Source of the DNA: Methylobacter sp.
GTDB taxonomy: Bacteria > Pseudomonadota > Gammaproteobacteria > Methylococcales > Methylomonadaceae
Reading direction: 5' to 3'
Assembly: GCA_003158415.1 (NCBI GenBank)
Contig: PMJA01000400.1
Span: 371 to 13,529 of the forward strand
DNA: 13,159 nucleotides
Shown here: in pieces, positions 1-6,696 of the stretch
Position numbering within the stretch: position 1 is the stretch's first letter
How the letters are laid out: each line of letters starts with the position of its first letter
Position numbers and translations under genes: made by a program
Notes under the pieces: model-generated
Seen by the model: only the letters and a program-made list of their open reading frames with translations
Database searches by the model: none
Told to the model about the DNA's origin: nothing

Positions 1-2
1 TG

Positions 3-449
3 GTGCATTGTGATATTGCCCAGCATATGGAAAAAGGCATGAAAGCCCAGCTTAAGGTGGGTAAGGGCGATGGTGATTTGCCTAGCATTCCAGGCGTTAC
101 GGCTTATGTGGTCGCCGACGATTATAAGGCGACGTTGCCTGAATTGGCGGCTAAAGCCGAGGTGGAAGTGGTTAGTGCGCCTGTGGTAGTGGCAACAGCG
201 AACTCTGCGCCGGTAGCAACCGTGCCACAGGAGGAGTCGGTTATTTCCGGCGTCACTGTGATCGGCTTGGCATTAGGCTTGTTTGTTGCGCCTTTTCTGG
301 CACGCAAATTTAAAGGGATGAGCGTATCCGAGGTGGTTGCCTACGGCTTTGATTTATTAAGAGTGTTTATTGAGCTTGTGGTAAAGTTACTGTCCCGCGT
401 GATTAGCTTGGTTGCCGCCAATAAAAACAAGATATTGCCTGAAAAATAG
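3..449 (+). CDS. C-terminal fragment of a cupredoxin / multicopper-oxidase-like protein with C-terminal membrane anchor (5' end outside window)
   Basis: The reading frame is open from the window edge, so the start lies upstream and only the last ~148 residues are seen. The first residues read VHCDIAQHMEKGM. This fits the type 1 copper motif at the end of multicopper oxidases (H-C-H-x3-H-x4-M), with Cys, His and Met as the copper ligands. The residue after Cys is Asp rather than the usual His, which in classical oxidases binds the type 3 copper. A Pro/Ala/Val-rich linker follows (fragment residues ~55-75), then a hydrophobic segment (~83-100) followed by basic residues (ARKFKG), then a second hydrophobic stretch (~110-140). 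The copper domain would therefore sit in the periplasm, tethered to the inner membrane. A terminator directly after the stop ends the transcription unit. The family assignment rests on one motif and the substrate is unknown. Confidence 0.6.
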   Translation: MHCDIAQHMEKGMKAQLKVGKGDGDLPSIPGVTAYVVADDYKATLPELAAKAEVEVVSAPVVVATANSAPVATVPQEESVISGVTVIGLALGLFVAPFLARKFKGMSVSEVVAYGFDLLRVFIELVVKLLSRVISLVAANKNKILPEK

Positions 450-464
450 AGGCTAGTGACATCG

Positions 465-500
465 AAAACCCTGTGTTCTTCGACCGCAGGGTTTTTTTTT
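465..500 (+). terminator. Rho-independent terminator after the multicopper-oxidase-like gene
   Basis: A 9-bp perfect stem pairs AAAACCCTG (465-473) with CAGGGTTTT (487-495) around a 13-nt loop, and the T-run continues to position 500 (nine T in total from 492). It begins 15 nt after the stop codon at 447-449. This is a textbook intrinsic terminator and separates the first gene from the yqaA-like gene, although that gene begins only 8 nt beyond the T-run. Confidence 0.85.
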
Positions 501-508
501 GGAGTGAA

Positions 509-934
509 ATGCTGGAAACATTGAGTGGTGTCTGGGGGCTGTTTTTCAGTGCATTTATATCGTCAACGATTGCACCGGGCGGTTCGGAAGCTGTTTTGGC
601 TTATATGGTATCGGAAGGGCATTATCAGGTTGCGCAGTTGGTCGTTGTTGCAACAGTGGGCAATACATTAGGCGCCATGACAACATGGGGTTTAGGGGCG
701 TTAGCCGCGAAAAAATTCCCAATCGCCGCCCTTTTGCCGAAAAAAAAACAGAACGCACTGTCTTTTGTTAAAAAAAGAGGCGTCTGGGTGCTGTTTTTTT
801 CATGGCTGCCGGTGATAGGCGATGGGCTATGTTTTGCGGGCGGCTGGTTAAAGCTCCCCTTATTACCGGCCTGTTTAGTTATTTTGTCTGGAAAATTGGG
901 CAGATACGCGCTGCTGGCCTGGCTGATTGTATGA
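509..934 (+). CDS. yqaA: YqaA-like DedA/VTT-family inner-membrane protein
   Basis: A 141-residue integral membrane protein of the small YqaA branch of the DedA/SNARE-associated (VTT) family. The Escherichia coli YqaA protein is about the same length. Conserved-looking elements are the early PGGSE motif (~residues 23-27), a central GNTLG (~51-55), a basic stretch (KKKQ, then KKRG), SWLPVIGD (~100-107) and a C-terminal GKLGRY. DedA relatives are linked to lipid scrambling or undecaprenyl-phosphate recycling, but the role of YqaA is not established. The ATG at 509 is chosen, with GGAG at 501-504 as a weak, close ribosome site. An in-frame GTG at 473 lies inside the upstream terminator hairpin and would add 12 residues absent from relatives. 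A9 and A7 runs inside the gene are potential sequencing or slippage sites, yet the frame is intact. Confidence 0.8.
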   Translation: MLETLSGVWGLFFSAFISSTIAPGGSEAVLAYMVSEGHYQVAQLVVVATVGNTLGAMTTWGLGALAAKKFPIAALLPKKKQNALSFVKKRGVWVLFFSWLPVIGDGLCFAGGWLKLPLLPACLVILSGKLGRYALLAWLIV

Positions 935-997
935 CGCCAGGAACGGGTTTGGGGGCAATATTGGACTTAATGTGTATTAAAATTTTAAGAGGTCGTT

Positions 998-1783
998 GTG
1001 TTACGCCATTTTCCCATTAAAAACGTTGCATACCCCCACAAAAAACGGGACTATTTTATAGCGGCGTTTACTTTTTTTTGCGTGGCGATCTGTTTGATCA
1101 GTGACGCCAATGCCAGTATGGAAAAACAAAATGCGCTGGGAGTCAGTGGCTGGGTGTTTTTAATCGGATTGCTACTCGGTGAAAACAGGGAGGTGAGAAT
1201 GCAAGTAGTCATCGCCGTCATTTTTGCGACTATCGGCGAACATTTTGCGTCCCCTTTTATGGGCGGCTACACCTACCGGTTCGGCAATGTACCGGCTTAT
1301 GTGCCGCCGGGTCACGGCATGGTTTATTTAACCGCTGTGGCATTGGCTCGTTCCGGCTTGTTTTTACGATATGCACGGGAAATCAGCATCCTGGTAATAG
1401 TGGTTTGCGGCTTGTGGTCGCTTTGGGGTATCAGCGGCTTTGCGCAACAGGGTGATATGGTGGGAGCGCTACTGTTTTGTGTGTTTTTGGTCTATCTGTT
1501 TAAAGGCCGTTCGCCTATGGTTTATCTTGCCGCCTTCTTTATTACGACCTGGCTGGAATTAATAGGTACAGCCGTCGGTACCTGGCAGTGGGCGGCAATC
1601 GATCCGGTTCTGGGTTTGCCTCAGGGTAATCCGCCCAGCGGCGTCGCTGCCTGGTATTGTCTGGTTGATGCGGTCGCCATAGGCGGAGCGCCGGTTATCT
1701 TAAGCGGTTTTAAAAATGCGCGTGAGCGGTTGAAGTCGGTGAAGGCGCGAAAAGATGCTTATCAGGGCGCAGGCAATGACTAG
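998..1783 (+). CDS. Unrecognised polytopic membrane protein with internal two-fold repeat
   Basis: A 261-residue, strongly hydrophobic protein with roughly seven membrane segments and a basic C-terminal tail (NARERLKSVKARKD). The start is GTG, with AAGAGG at 987-992 five bases upstream. I do not recognise the family with certainty. Two halves share a pattern: E81, then GGYTY (89-93) and PPGHG (103-107) in the first half; E187, then GTWQW (194-198) and NPPSG (211-215) in the second. This suggests an ancient duplication. A Glu followed by G-[YW]-x-[YW] and then a Pro-rich turn is also reminiscent of carotenoid-biosynthesis-type membrane proteins (CruF / DUF422-like), but that is resemblance only. 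The first hydrophobic segment ends near DANASM, so an N-terminal signal or anchor is possible. It sits 63 bases after the yqaA-like gene and may be cotranscribed with it. Confidence 0.6.
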   Translation: MLRHFPIKNVAYPHKKRDYFIAAFTFFCVAICLISDANASMEKQNALGVSGWVFLIGLLLGENREVRMQVVIAVIFATIGEHFASPFMGGYTYRFGNVPAYVPPGHGMVYLTAVALARSGLFLRYAREISILVIVVCGLWSLWGISGFAQQGDMVGALLFCVFLVYLFKGRSPMVYLAAFFITTWLELIGTAVGTWQWAAIDPVLGLPQGNPPSGVAAWYCLVDAVAIGGAPVILSGFKNARERLKSVKARKDAYQGAGND

Positions 1784-1858
1784 CGCGTTGTTTTAAGGTT
1801 GGCATGGATTGTTGCTTGAAATTTTATCGAAAGGAAATTCTAAAAAAGAGATGCAGAT

Positions 1859-1871
1859 CAAATATGATTTG
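1859..1871. promoter_or_regulatory. Short perfect inverted repeat upstream of the superoxide-reductase-like gene
   Basis: CAAAT-ATG-ATTTG is a perfect 5+3+5 inverted repeat, and flanking GAT / ATC bases extend it imperfectly (one bulge). It lies ~84 bases before the start codon at 1955 in a 171-base intergenic region. A TATAAG hexamer at 1888-1893 could be a -10 element, but no good -35 is seen. An operator is possible; the signal is short and A/T-rich, so chance cannot be excluded. Confidence 0.25.
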
Positions 1872-1942
1872 TATCAGGAAAATGGCGTATAAGTAGGTAA
1901 GTGCAACTCTGCCATAAATCGAGATGCAATCAACACAAACAA

Positions 1943-1948
1943 AGAGGA
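1943..1948 (+). promoter_or_regulatory. Ribosome-binding site fixing the start at 1955
   Basis: AGAGGA with its GAGG core (1944-1947) lies seven bases before the ATG at 1955. It decides the start in favour of this ATG, which opens a Tat signal peptide, over an in-frame GTG at 1901 that has no comparable site and would put 18 unrelated residues ahead of the signal. Confidence 0.7.
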
Positions 1949-1954
1949 AAGGGT

Positions 1955-2383
1955 ATGGAACGTCGTGATTTTATTCGTTTAAGTGTAGCCGGTGTGGCCG
2001 CAGGTTTTGTTGCGCCCGCAATGGTTTTGGCTGAGAGTGACAAACCGCTAAAGGGCGCCAGCGATATTTATTATACCAAGGATGATCCGGGTCGCTGGAG
2101 CGGGAAGGTTGCAACGCATTTACCCAACATTGAGATAGAAAAAGCGGGCGCTAAAGTCACTGTAAAAGTGGTAACGCCTCATGAAATGAAAGGTTACGAG
2201 CACTATATAGTCAAACATGTGTTATTGGATAGTAACCATAAGTTTTTAGACGAACACCTGTTTGATCCAACTAAGGACACCGCGGCCATATCAAGCTTTA
2301 CGCTACAGGGCTATAGCGGGATGCTTTATGTGCTGAGCCTGTGTAACAAACATGATCTCTGGCTGAATGGAACAGAAGTGTAG
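1955..2383 (+). CDS. Tat-exported superoxide-reductase-like (neelaredoxin/desulfoferrodoxin family) protein
   Basis: A 142-residue protein. Residues 1-26 are a twin-arginine (Tat) signal: RRDFIRL at 3-9, a hydrophobic stretch, then a cleavage-like ALA/E region near 26. The mature part resembles the superoxide reductase iron site, normally four His and one Cys: H55 in THLP, H76 in PHEM, H83 in EHYI, and C130 and H133 in CNKHDLW, close to the family's CNxHGLW. Superoxide reductases reduce superoxide to hydrogen peroxide at this Fe(His)4Cys centre. The Glu-Lys pair that normally precedes the first ligand His (EKH) is A53-T54 here, and the H76-H83 spacing is one residue longer than usual. Catalytic competence is therefore uncertain and a related iron or redox role is possible. 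No N-terminal rubredoxin-like Cys4 domain is present. Its stop lies two bases before the methyltransferase start. Confidence 0.7.
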   Translation: MERRDFIRLSVAGVAAGFVAPAMVLAESDKPLKGASDIYYTKDDPGRWSGKVATHLPNIEIEKAGAKVTVKVVTPHEMKGYEHYIVKHVLLDSNHKFLDEHLFDPTKDTAAISSFTLQGYSGMLYVLSLCNKHDLWLNGTEV

Positions 2384-2385
2384 CG

Positions 2386-3246
2386 ATGACTGATTTGAAG
2401 TTGCGTTATTTGAAGGGCTGTCCGGTCGGGTGTGATTCAGGGCTGGAAACAACCCAGTATGTTTTACCTGAAGGCGCATTGTTGCGGTGCAGTGCCTGTG
2501 GACAATTGATCAGTCAATGTACGTCGACTGATTATTGGCAGTCCATGCAGGAGTTTGATGATCCCAAAGGGACGTTACCCGTGACAGGTTCGGAACAACG
2601 TAGCTTTCGACGGGGCAAAGGATTTCTCAAGCAGATTTCTAAATTGTTGAACCAGTCTCCTGGACAAGTTCGGCTGCTGGATGTGGGGTGTTCCAGCGGC
2701 GCATTCCTTAATACGGCGGTTAATCTGGGATTCCTTGCGGAAGGCATCGAACCGGCCCCAAAAGCAGCGGCTGCGGCGTTGGCATCGGGGCTTAATGTGC
2801 GGCAAGGCTTTCTGCAAGAGGCGGGGTATGCCGACGGGAAATTTGATGCCGTCACCTTGATTGAGGTGATTGAGCATTTGTCACAGCCGCTGGAATTACT
2901 TGAGGAAATTCATCGTATTTTACGTCCTGGGGGTGTCCTATTGATAGGTACAGGGAATGCGGCTAGCTGGAGCATGGCGGCGATGGGTTCGCGCTGGGAA
3001 TATCTGAGCATTTCCAAGCATGGTGGTCATATCAGTTTTTTTAGTCCTGAGTCTATTGCGTCCCTTGCACAACGTAGCGGTTTTTCCGTTGTGGCGGTGC
3101 GCACCCGTAGAGTTAGCTTTTACGAAAAAGGCGATTGCGGCATGCCGCTTTACCACGTAGCAAAATTGGCCGGTGATTTATTAAATGCGGTTGCAGGTTT
3201 GCTCAATAAAGGCCACGACATGGCCGTATATTTAAGGAAAATCTGA
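2386..3246 (+). CDS. Class I SAM-dependent methyltransferase with N-terminal Cys4 (zinc-ribbon-like) element
   Basis: A 286-residue protein with a Methyltransf_11/23-type Rossmann core. Motif I is LLDVGCSSG (97-105), with the acidic ribose-binding residue E122 in GIEP. FDAVTLIEVIEHL (153-165) and a following LRPGG are typical of the family. The N-terminus carries C12-x3-C16 and C35-x2-C38, resembling the small zinc ribbon of sugar or lipid methyltransferases, although the first pair reads CPVGC instead of the common CxxC. The C-terminal part is less typical and may bind the acceptor. The ATG lies two bases after the preceding stop with no strong Shine-Dalgarno, so translational coupling is likely. 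Its place at the head of the LPS core cluster suggests a glycan or lipid acceptor, but the substrate cannot be read from sequence. Confidence 0.85.
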   Translation: MTDLKLRYLKGCPVGCDSGLETTQYVLPEGALLRCSACGQLISQCTSTDYWQSMQEFDDPKGTLPVTGSEQRSFRRGKGFLKQISKLLNQSPGQVRLLDVGCSSGAFLNTAVNLGFLAEGIEPAPKAAAAALASGLNVRQGFLQEAGYADGKFDAVTLIEVIEHLSQPLELLEEIHRILRPGGVLLIGTGNAASWSMAAMGSRWEYLSISKHGGHISFFSPESIASLAQRSGFSVVAVRTRRVSFYEKGDCGMPLYHVAKLAGDLLNAVAGLLNKGHDMAVYLRKI

Positions 3247-3281
3247 TAATTAAAAGAAAGGGAAAATCTGTAAGCAGGACA

Positions 3282-4394
3282 ATGAACAGTAAGAAATCTT
3301 TACAGCCAACGCCGGGAAGCATCTTAGTCATCGCAATGAGATACCTCGGTGATGTCTTGCTGACAACACCGCTGTTACACTCGTTGCGACAGGCTTATCC
3401 CGATGCCCGGTTGGATGTGTTGGTGTTTCGTAATACGGCTGCCATGCTCGAAGGCAATCCCGATATTAATCATATTATTACCGTGCCTAACAGGCCTAAA
3501 TTCGTTGATCATTGGCGCATTTTACGGCAATTGTTTAGGCGCTATGATCTTGCCGTTGCTACGCAGGCTGGAGACCGCCCCTTTTTATATTCATTACTTG
3601 CGGCGCCGTTGCGCGTTGCCGTGGTGCCGCAGAAAAATACCACCGGCTGGTGGAAGCGTTTTTTTGTTCAGCGTTGGACAGAGTTTGACGACGACAACAC
3701 GCATACGGTTTTGCAGCATTTGAAATTATTGGATTTGATCGATGTTCCCCGGTGTTTTTCACTCATCCCGCCGTCCGTTAGCGATACCCGGCAGTTGGTA
3801 GAGCAATTCCCTTTTTTGGCCGATAATGCCGACTATGCTGTGTTGCACCCGCATCCGCAGTGGACATACAAACAATGGACTGTGCAAGGTTGGATAGAAG
3901 TAGGGCAATATCTCAAACAGTCGGGATTAAAACTGGTGCTTTCATGCGGGCCTGCACAGGAGGAAATGGATTATGTCGCCGCTATTCAACGTCAACTTCC
4001 TGAGGATACGATCAATTTGGAAGGTAAGGTTACCCTGGCGCAGCTTGCACATATTATTGCTCTGGCAAAATTATACATCGGCCCTGATACCGGCATCACG
4101 CACTTGGCCGCCGCAACGGGAATTCCGGTGATTGCGCTTTTGGGGCCGACCAACCCGGTAAAATGGGCGCCGTGGCCTAGCGCTTACCGCCAAAATAAAA
4201 ATCCTTTTTATAAAGTAGGCACTCAGCAGGTTAATAATGTATTTTTGGTGCAAGGAACAGGCGAGTGCGTGCCTTGTCAACATGAAGGCTGTGAGCGCCA
4301 CCGCTTAAGTCACAGCGATTGCCTTAACCGCTTGCCTGCTAAAAAAATACAGGCTATTGCCCGGTCGATTTTGCAAAAAGAGACTTCGGTATGA
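3282..4394 (+). CDS. waaQ: Lipopolysaccharide core heptosyltransferase, WaaQ type (GT9)
   Basis: A 370-residue GT9 enzyme expected to transfer L-glycero-D-manno-heptose from ADP-heptose to the LPS inner core on the cytoplasmic face. The N-terminal domain opens with ILVIAMRYLGDVLLTTP, where D24 corresponds to the family's catalytic Asp in the RxxGD motif. The C-terminal ADP-heptose-binding domain carries GPDTG (267-271) followed by THLAAA and LLGPTNP. A Cys-rich tail (CVPC, then EGC and DCL) is familiar from WaaQ-like members. Length is as expected. The ATG at 3282 has AGGA at 3276-3279, only two bases away, so the start is reasonable but not strongly supported. The stop overlaps the next start as ATGA. 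Downstream gmhA, hldE and hldD make its donor, which supports the assignment. Acceptor position (Hep III versus another) is inferred. Confidence 0.88.
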   Translation: MNSKKSLQPTPGSILVIAMRYLGDVLLTTPLLHSLRQAYPDARLDVLVFRNTAAMLEGNPDINHIITVPNRPKFVDHWRILRQLFRRYDLAVATQAGDRPFLYSLLAAPLRVAVVPQKNTTGWWKRFFVQRWTEFDDDNTHTVLQHLKLLDLIDVPRCFSLIPPSVSDTRQLVEQFPFLADNADYAVLHPHPQWTYKQWTVQGWIEVGQYLKQSGLKLVLSCGPAQEEMDYVAAIQRQLPEDTINLEGKVTLAQLAHIIALAKLYIGPDTGITHLAAATGIPVIALLGPTNPVKWAPWPSAYRQNKNPFYKVGTQQVNNVFLVQGTGECVPCQHEGCERHRLSHSDCLNRLPAKKIQAIARSILQKETSV

Positions 4395-5470
4395 ATATTC
4401 TGCACACAGAATGCAGTATGAATTGGGGCGGGCAAGAGTTTAGAACGGCTTTAGAAGCTGTTTATCTCAATCAGCATGGACATAAGTCATGGCTGCTGTG
4501 TCATTCCAATAGCCAACTCTATAAAAAAGGAAAAGTACTGGGCGCCAATGTTATTGCTATGGATTTAACCCGTTCATGGCGCGTTGATATAGCGATTAGA
4601 ATTTTATTTTTTTGCCTGAAAAATAGAGTCAATGTTATTAACACGCATGGCTCCAACGATTCTACCTTATGTCTGATCAGCTATTTTTTTAGTATACCGC
4701 TCGTTAGAAGCCGTCAAATAACCAATCCCATTAAGAAGATTTTAGCTTATAAATATGGCTGCACACATATCATTGCGGCGGCCCATATCATCAAAAAAAA
4801 CCTAGTATCGGCGGGCATTAATAAAGATAAAACCACGGTGGTTGGGGAAGGCGTCGATGTTAATGAATTTAATCCTGCTGTCGATTCGGCTTATTTAAGA
4901 ACGGAGTTTGCTCTTGCTGATAGCGATGACGTGGTTGTTAATATCAGCATGATTCGGGAAGATAAAGGACAAGTCTATTTTTTAGAGGCGGCACGAATTA
5001 TCTTGGCGCAAAAAAAGTCCATTAAATTTTTTATCATTGGCGAAGGCACCGATAATAAAAATTTAGAAAAACAATTGCACGCGCTCATTAAGCAATACGG
5101 CCTCGAAAAAAATATTTTTATAACGGGTTATCGGGAAGACATTGCCGCGTTTACTCATTTGGCGGATTTAGTGGTGGTGGCATCAATCGGCACGGAAGCT
5201 CAGTCAAGAGTCGTGCCGCAAGCTTTTGCTACGCGCAAAACGGTAGTGTCTACCGACACAGGCGGATTAACCGAGCTTGTTAAAAATGAATATAATGGTC
5301 TGGTAATTCCCCCTAAAAACGCGGCGGCAATGGCGGCGGCTGTTTTACGGATACTTGATGACCCGCAACTTAAACAAAAGCTTGAGAATAATGCTCTTGA
5401 GTTAGCTAAACACTCTTTATCGTTTGACACCATGATGGCTAACACACTTAAACTCTATGAAAGCTTTTAA
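4391..5470 (+). CDS. GT4-family glycosyltransferase (LPS core)
   Basis: A 359-residue GT-B fold enzyme of family GT4. The N-terminal acceptor domain has an early NWGGQEFR (a glycine-rich acceptor loop typical of GT4). The C-terminal nucleotide-sugar domain contains GEGVDVNEFNP, an SMIREDKGQ segment with the phosphate-binding Arg/Lys, FFIIGEG, and a TDTGGLTELV loop. The usual E-x7-E motif is E269-x7-Q277 here (TEAQSRVVPQ), so the second Glu is Gln. I believe this variant occurs in a recognisable subfamily, so it need not mean loss of activity. The start overlaps the waaQ stop (ATGA), indicating coupled translation. The gene looks richer in A/T than the flanking heptose genes, as LPS core genes often are. 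The sugar transferred is not predictable. Confidence 0.85.
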   Translation: MNILHTECSMNWGGQEFRTALEAVYLNQHGHKSWLLCHSNSQLYKKGKVLGANVIAMDLTRSWRVDIAIRILFFCLKNRVNVINTHGSNDSTLCLISYFFSIPLVRSRQITNPIKKILAYKYGCTHIIAAAHIIKKNLVSAGINKDKTTVVGEGVDVNEFNPAVDSAYLRTEFALADSDDVVVNISMIREDKGQVYFLEAARIILAQKKSIKFFIIGEGTDNKNLEKQLHALIKQYGLEKNIFITGYREDIAAFTHLADLVVVASIGTEAQSRVVPQAFATRKTVVSTDTGGLTELVKNEYNGLVIPPKNAAAMAAAVLRILDDPQLKQKLENNALELAKHSLSFDTMMANTLKLYESF

Positions 5471-5484
5471 CTCTTTTGAATAAA

Positions 5485-6696
5485 ATGTTTAATGTAGCGT
5501 TCGAGAAAATGCAAATATTGGCGATTAAGGCTGGTGGTGTTTTTACGGCTTTATTTATTATTGCCATTTATTTTTCAACCAGTTTGGCGATCATTCTATC
5601 GGTCTTGCTGGGCTTGTTATGGCTGCTTTCCGCACAATTTATGGCGCTACCCGGCATATTAAAGAAAAACCCCGTTGCCGTCTGGTCTCTGCTGTTGTTT
5701 TTGTGTTTTATTTTCGGACTGAGCTACAGCAGTGCAACTTATAGCGATGCCATCTCTATGCTGTCGAAATACAGGGAGTTAATATTTATTCCGGTGTTGA
5801 CGGCCTTTTTAAGTGCGGAGCGCTATCGCAGTTGGGCATGGAAAGCCTTTGTTATCGCATCGGTGCTTATATTACTGATTTCCTACTTAATGGACTTCGG
5901 CATACTTGACCTTAACGGCCAAGGAGATCCCGCTTTTAAGAGCCGTATTACTCATAGCATTTTCATCTCTTTTTTTGCGTTCTTTTGCGCCCATAAAGCA
6001 TACCACGGCAAGGGCCATGCAAAACTATACTGGGTTCTGTTCATCTTGAGCGCGTATAACCTGTTTTTTATCGTTGAGGGGCGTACAGGGCAATTAATAG
6101 CCGTTTCATTAGCGCTGCTATTCGGAGTCCAGCGTTTTACTAAAAAAGTGCTTTTGCTTTCAGTGTTTGTTATGGCCATCCTGTTGGCACTTTTCCTTAC
6201 TTTTTCGGATAAGGCTACACGAATCAATGAAGGCTTGGCCAGTACTCAAGCTTATTTACAAGCCCATCCTGAGATGACTGAATTTTCCATGGGAGCGAGA
6301 TTCACATTTTGGAGATATTCATTAAAATTGATCGCTGAGAAGCCTTTATTGGGGCATGGAACGGGGAGTTTTGCCAAGGAATATGAGCGAATTGCCGACA
6401 ATGAACAATTGATGACAAAAAACCCCCATAATGAATTCTTAATGATCGGTGTTCAATTAGGTTTATTAGGACTGTCGATTTATTTAGGGTTTCTTGCGAG
6501 CCAGTATTACCTTTCGCGAAAATTGCCCGATAAAGAAAAATGGCTGGCTCAAGGTCTTTTGCTCACGTTAATTGTGACCAGTTTATTTAACACCCCTATT
6601 ATGGATCACGCAGAAGGGCACTGGTTTGTCGCTATGATAGCCTTGTGCTTCGCCTCTTTACACAGTGATGTTAACGTTGAAATAAACCATGCTTAG
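5485..6696 (+). CDS. waaL: O-antigen ligase family protein (WaaL / Wzy_C)
   Basis: A polytopic inner-membrane protein of ~403 residues with about ten or more hydrophobic segments and the Wzy_C domain. WaaL ligases join undecaprenyl-linked O polysaccharide to lipid A-core in the periplasm. Supporting residues are R200 in EGRTG, the large periplasmic loop with FTFWRYSLKLI, LLGHGTG, and H315 in NPHNEF, matching the conserved Arg and His thought to act in ligation. Three in-frame starts are possible: TTG 5476, ATG 5485 and ATG 5509. None has a good Shine-Dalgarno; 5485 is chosen as the first ATG. The gene overlaps the next start by eight bases. Wzy polymerases share this domain, but the single copy within a core cluster favours ligase. 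No O-antigen polymerisation genes are visible here, so the substrate polymer is unknown. Confidence 0.82.
   Translation: MFNVAFEKMQILAIKAGGVFTALFIIAIYFSTSLAIILSVLLGLLWLLSAQFMALPGILKKNPVAVWSLLLFLCFIFGLSYSSATYSDAISMLSKYRELIFIPVLTAFLSAERYRSWAWKAFVIASVLILLISYLMDFGILDLNGQGDPAFKSRITHSIFISFFAFFCAHKAYHGKGHAKLYWVLFILSAYNLFFIVEGRTGQLIAVSLALLFGVQRFTKKVLLLSVFVMAILLALFLTFSDKATRINEGLASTQAYLQAHPEMTEFSMGARFTFWRYSLKLIAEKPLLGHGTGSFAKEYERIADNEQLMTKNPHNEFLMIGVQLGLLGLSIYLGFLASQYYLSRKLPDKEKWLAQGLLLTLIVTSLFNTPIMDHAEGHWFVAMIALCFASLHSDVNVEINHA

Noticed and set aside
739..778. A9 and A7 homopolymers as a possible programmed frameshift site
   Set aside because: The zero-frame product has the normal family length and a conserved C-terminus, and no stimulatory hairpin is evident.
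802..1020. Open frame of 72 residues overlapping the yqaA-like 3' end
   Set aside because: It is a shifted frame of the yqaA-like gene running into the next gene; no ribosome site and no protein-like pattern. The yqaA frame itself is full length, so a frameshift is not needed.
2532..2877. Two open frames of ~100 residues on the minus strand within the methyltransferase
   Set aside because: Both are antisense shadows of a well-supported gene with intact motifs, with no start signals of their own.
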